Assembly (NCBI GenBank): GCA_903879825.1
Contig: CAIRND010000611.1
Location: 1-18,310, forward strand
Reading direction: 5' to 3'
DNA from: an uncultured Geobacteraceae bacterium
GTDB lineage: Bacteria > Desulfobacterota > Desulfuromonadia > Geobacterales > Pseudopelobacteraceae
Length of the DNA stretch: 18,310 nucleotides
The translations under genes and the position numbers were made by a program. Under the pieces are notes generated by a model. The model had not been told where the DNA came from. It did no database searches and saw only the letters and a list, made by a program, of their open reading frames with translations. Each line of letters opens with the position of its first letter. The stretch's first letter is position 1. Of this stretch, positions 15,840 through 18,310 are shown piece by piece.

Positions 15840-16175
15840 ATGCATATAGAATCTTTTCGAATAACCTATTACACCGACGAACACGGGAACAAGCCATTTC
15901 GCGAATGGCTACAGGGCTTACGTGACCAAATTGCGGAGGTACGCATCCGCGCCCGTTTGACACGGGTAAAAGCAGGAAATTTTGGTACAGTCCGCAATGT
16001 CGGCGAAGGTGTTGTTGAGCTGAAGATTGACCATGGTCCCGGTTACAGAGTTTATTACGCGATTGATGCCGGAATAATTGTTCTTCTTTTGTGCGGCGGC
16101 GACAAACGGACTCAACAGCGCGACATTGAAATCGCCCAGAGGTTTTGGAAAAACCACCAGGAGCAAAAAAAATGA
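15840..16175 (+). CDS. Toxin of a type II toxin-antitoxin system, RelE/HigB superfamily (phage Gp49-like)
   Basis: The 111-residue protein has the features of the Gp49-like addiction-module killer family: FREWLQGLRD, a helix of the type RIRARLTRVKAGNFG, then GVVELKIDHGPGYRVYY and VLLLCGGDKRTQQRDI. Members are ribosome-dependent mRNA endonucleases of the RelE fold, so the expected effect is reversible growth arrest when unopposed. The gene comes before its antitoxin (HigBA-type order), and the stop overlaps the antitoxin start (ATGA). I see no purine-rich ribosome-binding site before the ATG, and the predicted promoter would leave almost no leader, so its translation may be leaderless or weak. 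The function is inferred from family resemblance. Confidence 0.9.
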   Translation: MHIESFRITYYTDEHGNKPFREWLQGLRDQIAEVRIRARLTRVKAGNFGTVRNVGEGVVELKIDHGPGYRVYYAIDAGIIVLLLCGGDKRTQQRDIEIAQRFWKNHQEQKK

Positions 16176-16477
16176 AAAATTTGACCGACTATGAATCAGA
16201 TCTTAATGAATGGCTAAAATCCCCAAAAAATGCAGCTGAGTATCTGAACGCAGTTCTGGAGGAGGGTGATAAGTCAGCCATGCTGCTAGCATTGCGGGAA
16301 GTAGCGCAGGCTAACGGTGGTATGGCGGCAATTGCCGAAAAATCCCACGTAAAACGTGAGAGTCTCTACCAGATGCTTTCTAAGAGAGGCAATCCGGAAC
16401 TCACCAGCCTATTTAATGTTCTGCACGGAATGGGATTGACCATTACCATACAACCGATGCAAGAGGTTGTAGCATAA
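16172..16477 (+). CDS. XRE-type antitoxin of the RelE/HigB-like pair
   Basis: From ATG 16172 the protein has 101 residues. It starts MKNLTDYESDLNEWL and is followed by LKSPKNAAEYLNAVLEEGD, the N-terminal part typical of Gp49-partner antidote proteins. A C-terminal helix-turn-helix follows (ANGGMAAIAEKSHVKRESLYQML, here split at Gly-Gly). It should bind and neutralise the toxin and repress the operon through the palindrome at 15814-15829. An AGGAG site (16159-16163) eight bases upstream supports this start over the TTG at 16145. The strong site contrasts with the toxin's lack of one, which would favour antitoxin excess. Confidence 0.9.
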   Translation: MKNLTDYESDLNEWLKSPKNAAEYLNAVLEEGDKSAMLLALREVAQANGGMAAIAEKSHVKRESLYQMLSKRGNPELTSLFNVLHGMGLTITIQPMQEVVA

Positions 16478-16598
16478 CTGCCCCACAATACTCTTCCTGA
16501 CTGCCCACCAACCGACTCTCGGCAAGATCGCGACGCACGGTTGTTGTCTCTTCATTCCTGGTTAGAAAATCGTCTTTTATCTTTTCAAGGACTGACAC
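16443..16598 (-). pseudogene. Gene-like open frame or remnant, minus strand
   Basis: A 51-codon frame from GTG 16598 to TAA 16443 overlaps the 3' end of the antitoxin gene in antisense. It reads like real protein over its first ~38 residues (VLEKIKDDFLTRNEETTT, then VRRDLAESRLVGSQEEY), which suggest an amphipathic charged helix, then becomes less convincing in the antitoxin overlap. No ribosome-binding site or family is recognised. It could be the decayed tail of a gene displaced by insertion of the toxin-antitoxin module. Confidence 0.3.
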
Positions 16599-16617
16599 CT
16601 CTGATCTTGGAAGGTGA

Positions 16618-16800
16618 TTAGTCTACTTTATTGAGAACGACACCGATCTCTGTTTCGACCAAGACCCATGCGCCGGGGGCTATGAGTCCAAAAACCGAAA
16701 AGAGCCAACATTCTGTTCCGGCTACATCCCACTTAGCACTTGCGCTCAGGTGATAGTCAATAAGCTTTGAATATCTGTCATATCCTGCTTTTTTATGATT
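16618..16800 (-). pseudogene. Start-less 60-codon reading frame, probable gene fragment
   Basis: This minus-strand frame is open between TAG (16801-16803) and TAA (16618-16620) but contains no suitable start codon. Its composition is protein-like: KLIDYHLSASAKWDVAGTE, then WLFSVFGLIAPGAWVLVE, ending IGVVLNKVD. It lies directly upstream of the 16443-16598 frame in a different phase, so the two may be one gene broken by frameshift or two separate fragments. The family is not recognised. Confidence 0.3.
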
Positions 16801-16841
16801 CTATTTGTATTCTTTTGTCTCTTCTTACATTGAGTATATTA

Positions 16842-16884
16842 GGGGGGCATAAGCACCGATTACAAATATTGCATTATGTCCCCC
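16842..16884. repeat. Long interrupted inverted repeat, possible mobile-element trace
   Basis: GGGGGGCATAA (16842-16852) and TTATGTCCCCC (16874-16884) are inverted repeats of 11 bp with one G-T pair, separated by 21 bases. Such C/G-run plus TTATG ends remind me of palindromes left by IS200/REP-type (Y1 transposase) elements, but this is a memory-based resemblance. No transposase gene is present. The structure may also fold as a hairpin in RNA. Confidence 0.45.
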
Positions 16885-16948
16885 GAATTCCCTTGAATAT
16901 TCATTTGTTCCCTTTCCTTGACGGTTTTACGAATAACGGCTGAGAGCT

Positions 16949-16972
16949 GACCGGCCTGCTTTTGGGCCGGTC
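16949..16972. terminator. GC-rich perfect hairpin, possible terminator
   Basis: GACCGGCC (16949-16956) and GGCCGGTC (16965-16972) form a perfect 8-bp stem around an eight-base loop (TGCTTTTG). It lies 32 bases after the stop of the minus-strand gene ending at 17004. No clear run of T follows on either strand, so intrinsic termination would be weak; it may protect the 3' end of the transcript. Together with the features above it is all I see in the stretch 16478-17003, which has no intact gene. Confidence 0.4.
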
Positions 16973-17003
16973 CTGCGCTTTGTTGAGAATTTGGTTAAGG
17001 CAA

Positions 17004-17480
17004 TTATTTCAATAAGTATTTAAATCGCCAACGAAGATCAGGATTATTTTCCACTTCGCTTCTGGTATAATTAACACCATTGACAGAAACAAAAGCGTGC
17101 CTTTTGTCTTTTTGTATATCTTGCTGCAATTGCTTAACTTGTTGTGACATTAGATATTGTAACGCTGGACTTTTATCAACTTCTTCCTTTGAATACACGC
17201 TGTTTTCAGTTCTTAAAAAATTGGTATTTCTTTCCTGTTCAATTTTTTGCTGATTTTCAATTATAGACTTAGTTATTTCATCTTGTGCTTCTTTTTCACG
17301 GGCATAATCAACATATTCTGCCATTAATTGCTTGACTCGCATCTTTATATATGTGGCGAGTGCTAATTGCTTGTCACCTCCTACATCGCTGAAAGCTTTA
17401 GTGTAAAGACCTGAAAATATGTCACCACGATCTATTTCAGCAGCAACAATTTCATACAACTTTTCTTCCAATAGATTCAT
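17004..17480 (-). CDS. Unknown 158-residue charged protein
   Basis: The frame is open from 17513, but GGAGG stands eight bases before ATG 17480, giving MNLLEEKLYEIVAAEIDRGD. The N-terminal part contains GLYTKAFSDVGGDKQLALA then TYIKMRV, a helical pattern seen at the start of several small proteins of unknown function (G-L-x-x-K-A...GGD...A...Y-I-K-x-R). A long charged, probably coiled-coil helix follows (about residues 70-95), and the C-terminus (VNGVNYTRSEVENNPDLRW) looks like a small folded segment. There is no signal peptide or membrane helix, so it is probably cytoplasmic. It is A+T-rich like the metallopeptidase gene 68 bases upstream and is likely co-transcribed with it. I do not recognise a function. 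Confidence 0.7.
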   Translation of the reverse strand: MNLLEEKLYEIVAAEIDRGDIFSGLYTKAFSDVGGDKQLALATYIKMRVKQLMAEYVDYAREKEAQDEITKSIIENQQKIEQERNTNFLRTENSVYSKEEVDKSPALQYLMSQQVKQLQQDIQKDKRHAFVSVNGVNYTRSEVENNPDLRWRFKYLLK

Positions 17481-17519
17481 AACACTATCCTCCAATTTAA
17501 TAATAATTATCAATGAGTA

Positions 17520-17540
17520 CTATTTCTGAGTAAGAAATAG
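17520..17540. other. Perfect 8-bp hairpin between the metallopeptidase and the 158-residue gene
   Basis: CTATTTCT (17520-17527) and AGAAATAG (17533-17540) are perfect inverted repeats around a five-base loop in the 68-base gap. There is no following T run on the minus strand. It could be a binding site, a weak attenuator or an RNA-processing site that lets the two genes be expressed at different levels. Confidence 0.4.
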
Positions 17541-17548
17541 GAAGGGTG

Positions 17549-18193
17549 CTACTGGCCTGAGTTGAAGGCATCACCAAGTAAGTCGCGAATCAAACGTCTC
17601 AGTAGCACCTCAGGGGAGATTTGTTCATTTTCAGCTCTTTTAAACACTGAAGTTATTTCGTCTGGATAGAGTTTGATGCAAACAAAACCACTTAGATCGT
17701 CTTTTCTACTGTTATATGTCCAATCTCTGCCTTCTACAAAGTCTTTGTTTCCCTCTATTTCCTTGCAGGTCAATGGTTTCAAAATACTACCTGATTCTGA
17801 TTGATTTATCTTTTGCACATGATCATTAAACCATTCCTTTGCCATCTTGTCTGCTTCGTACTCTTCCTCTGTTTTATTTTGAGAACTGTGTTTCAATTCA
17901 ATGTGCGCAATTTCGTGCAAAATCACAAATATGAAAAATCTAAGGCAACTACCTGTTTCAATAGCTCCTCTCGGTGGCCATATTTTATCAGATAAAAACA
18001 CAAGCTGTTTGTTCTTACTAAGTTCTTCATGTATCCTGATGCCGTGTCTTCCTTCCATTGTTACTATCGCTATCGAGTCTTGCCATTTTTCTAATATATT
18101 ATCTGGCAGGTATTCTAATGCTGATTTTATAGCCATTCTTTCATCACAACTGTTGCTATAAATCATTTTCCTATATGGTAGCGGCAACTCCAT
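17549..18193 (-). CDS. HExxH metallopeptidase with probable C-terminal RHH-like segment
   Basis: The 214-residue protein carries a zinc-peptidase helix VILHEIAHIELKH (His93, Glu94, His97) followed by TEEEYEADKMA, where Glu113 is the likely third ligand, as in the ImmA/IrrE-type and related gluzincin peptidases. The preceding region (strand-rich, IAIVTMEGRHGIRI) fits a small protease fold. The last ~45 residues (FVCIKLYPDEITSVFKRA, then ISPEVLLRRLIRDLL) match the strand-helix-helix pattern of ribbon-helix-helix (CopG/Arc) proteins, which would be an unusual fusion. GAGG lies before the ATG. ImmA/IrrE proteins often cleave repressors or antitoxins, but no partner target is proven here. The gene is clearly A+T-richer than the chromosomal genes to the left, suggesting transfer. 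Confidence 0.8.
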   Translation of the reverse strand: MELPLPYRKMIYSNSCDERMAIKSALEYLPDNILEKWQDSIAIVTMEGRHGIRIHEELSKNKQLVFLSDKIWPPRGAIETGSCLRFFIFVILHEIAHIELKHSSQNKTEEEYEADKMAKEWFNDHVQKINQSESGSILKPLTCKEIEGNKDFVEGRDWTYNSRKDDLSGFVCIKLYPDEITSVFKRAENEQISPEVLLRRLIRDLLGDAFNSGQ

Positions 18194-18222
18194 AGTGTTC
18201 CGCCTCAGTCGGAATTGGACTT

Positions 18223-18310
18223 TCAGGCCGCTTGATCTAATGGTAAGTCAGCCTCCCCTGAATGTCTGATTTCAGGATGAGCCAGTTGTCTTTTTTGCTT
18301 TCTCAATTCT
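18223..18310 (-). CDS. C-terminal end of an unknown gene (continues beyond the window)
   Basis: Only one minus-strand frame is open from the window edge, giving 28 residues (ELRKQKRQLAHPEIRHSG, then EADLPLDQAA) and TGA at 18223. The tail is polar and charged. It ends 29 bases before the metallopeptidase start, so the three minus-strand genes here may be one operon. The upstream partner of an ImmA/IrrE-like gene is often an XRE regulator, but the visible part cannot show that. Confidence 0.45.
   Translation of the reverse strand, partial: ELRKQKRQLAHPEIRHSGEADLPLDQAA

Noticed and set aside
16949..16972. GC-rich hairpin as a confident intrinsic terminator
   Set aside because: The stem is perfect but lacks a following T run on either strand, so it is listed only as a possible terminator.
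1..18310. CRISPR arrays, insertion sequences with transposase, rRNA or tRNA genes
   Set aside because: No regularly spaced direct repeats, transposase motifs or RNA-gene structures were seen on either strand.

Overview
The window looks like a chromosomal segment of a Gram-negative bacterium, most probably a Geobacter-type member of the Desulfuromonadia. This is inferred from the combination of an MCE (MlaD-type) lipid-transport protein, paired M16 peptidases, a bacteriohemerythrin, many receiver proteins, a RodZ-like protein and TolC, and from the mid-range GC content. I ran no database search, so the taxonomy is tentative. No rRNA, tRNA or CRISPR array was seen.

Layout. Bases 1-4071 (+ strand) hold the end of an MCE periplasmic protein, two overlapping M16 genes (an active metallopeptidase, then a lipoprotein partner without the zinc motif) and a bacteriohemerythrin. 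Bases 4099-8235 (- strand) hold a compact set read from 8235 downwards: stand-alone receiver, universal stress protein, receiver-histidine kinase, second stand-alone receiver, and an FAD-dependent oxidoreductase. A good sigma70-type promoter lies just upstream. Bases 8363-10943 (- strand) encode a PfkB-family kinase, a TPR lipoprotein (PilF/PilW-like by context) and a RodZ-like HTH membrane protein, with a promoter before the kinase. Bases 11038-15611 (- strand) encode, in transcription order, a 150-residue protein of unknown function, a PIN-like (possibly also RNase H-like) protein, a PabB-PabC fusion for p-aminobenzoate synthesis, and a TolC-family outer-membrane protein.

Bases 15612-18310 look accessory. 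A divergent intergenic region carries promoters on both strands and a hairpin. It is followed by a toxin-antitoxin pair (RelE/HigB-like Gp49 toxin first, XRE antitoxin second) with a near-perfect 16-bp operator palindrome over its promoter. Then comes about 525 bp without an intact gene, containing two decayed-looking reading frames, a long interrupted inverted repeat and a GC-rich hairpin. The last block (- strand) is visibly A+T-richer and holds the tail of an unknown gene, a HExxH metallopeptidase with a probable C-terminal ribbon-helix-helix segment, and a small unknown protein.

Most worth following up: the unknown protein plus PIN-like nuclease pair at 14180-15611, and the metallopeptidase-RHH gene with its neighbours at 17004-18310. 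Several starts were moved from the longest reading frame on the basis of ribosome-binding sites or signal peptides: USP, TPR protein, TolC, PabB-PabC, PIN-like protein, unknown 150-residue protein, antitoxin and the 158-residue protein.
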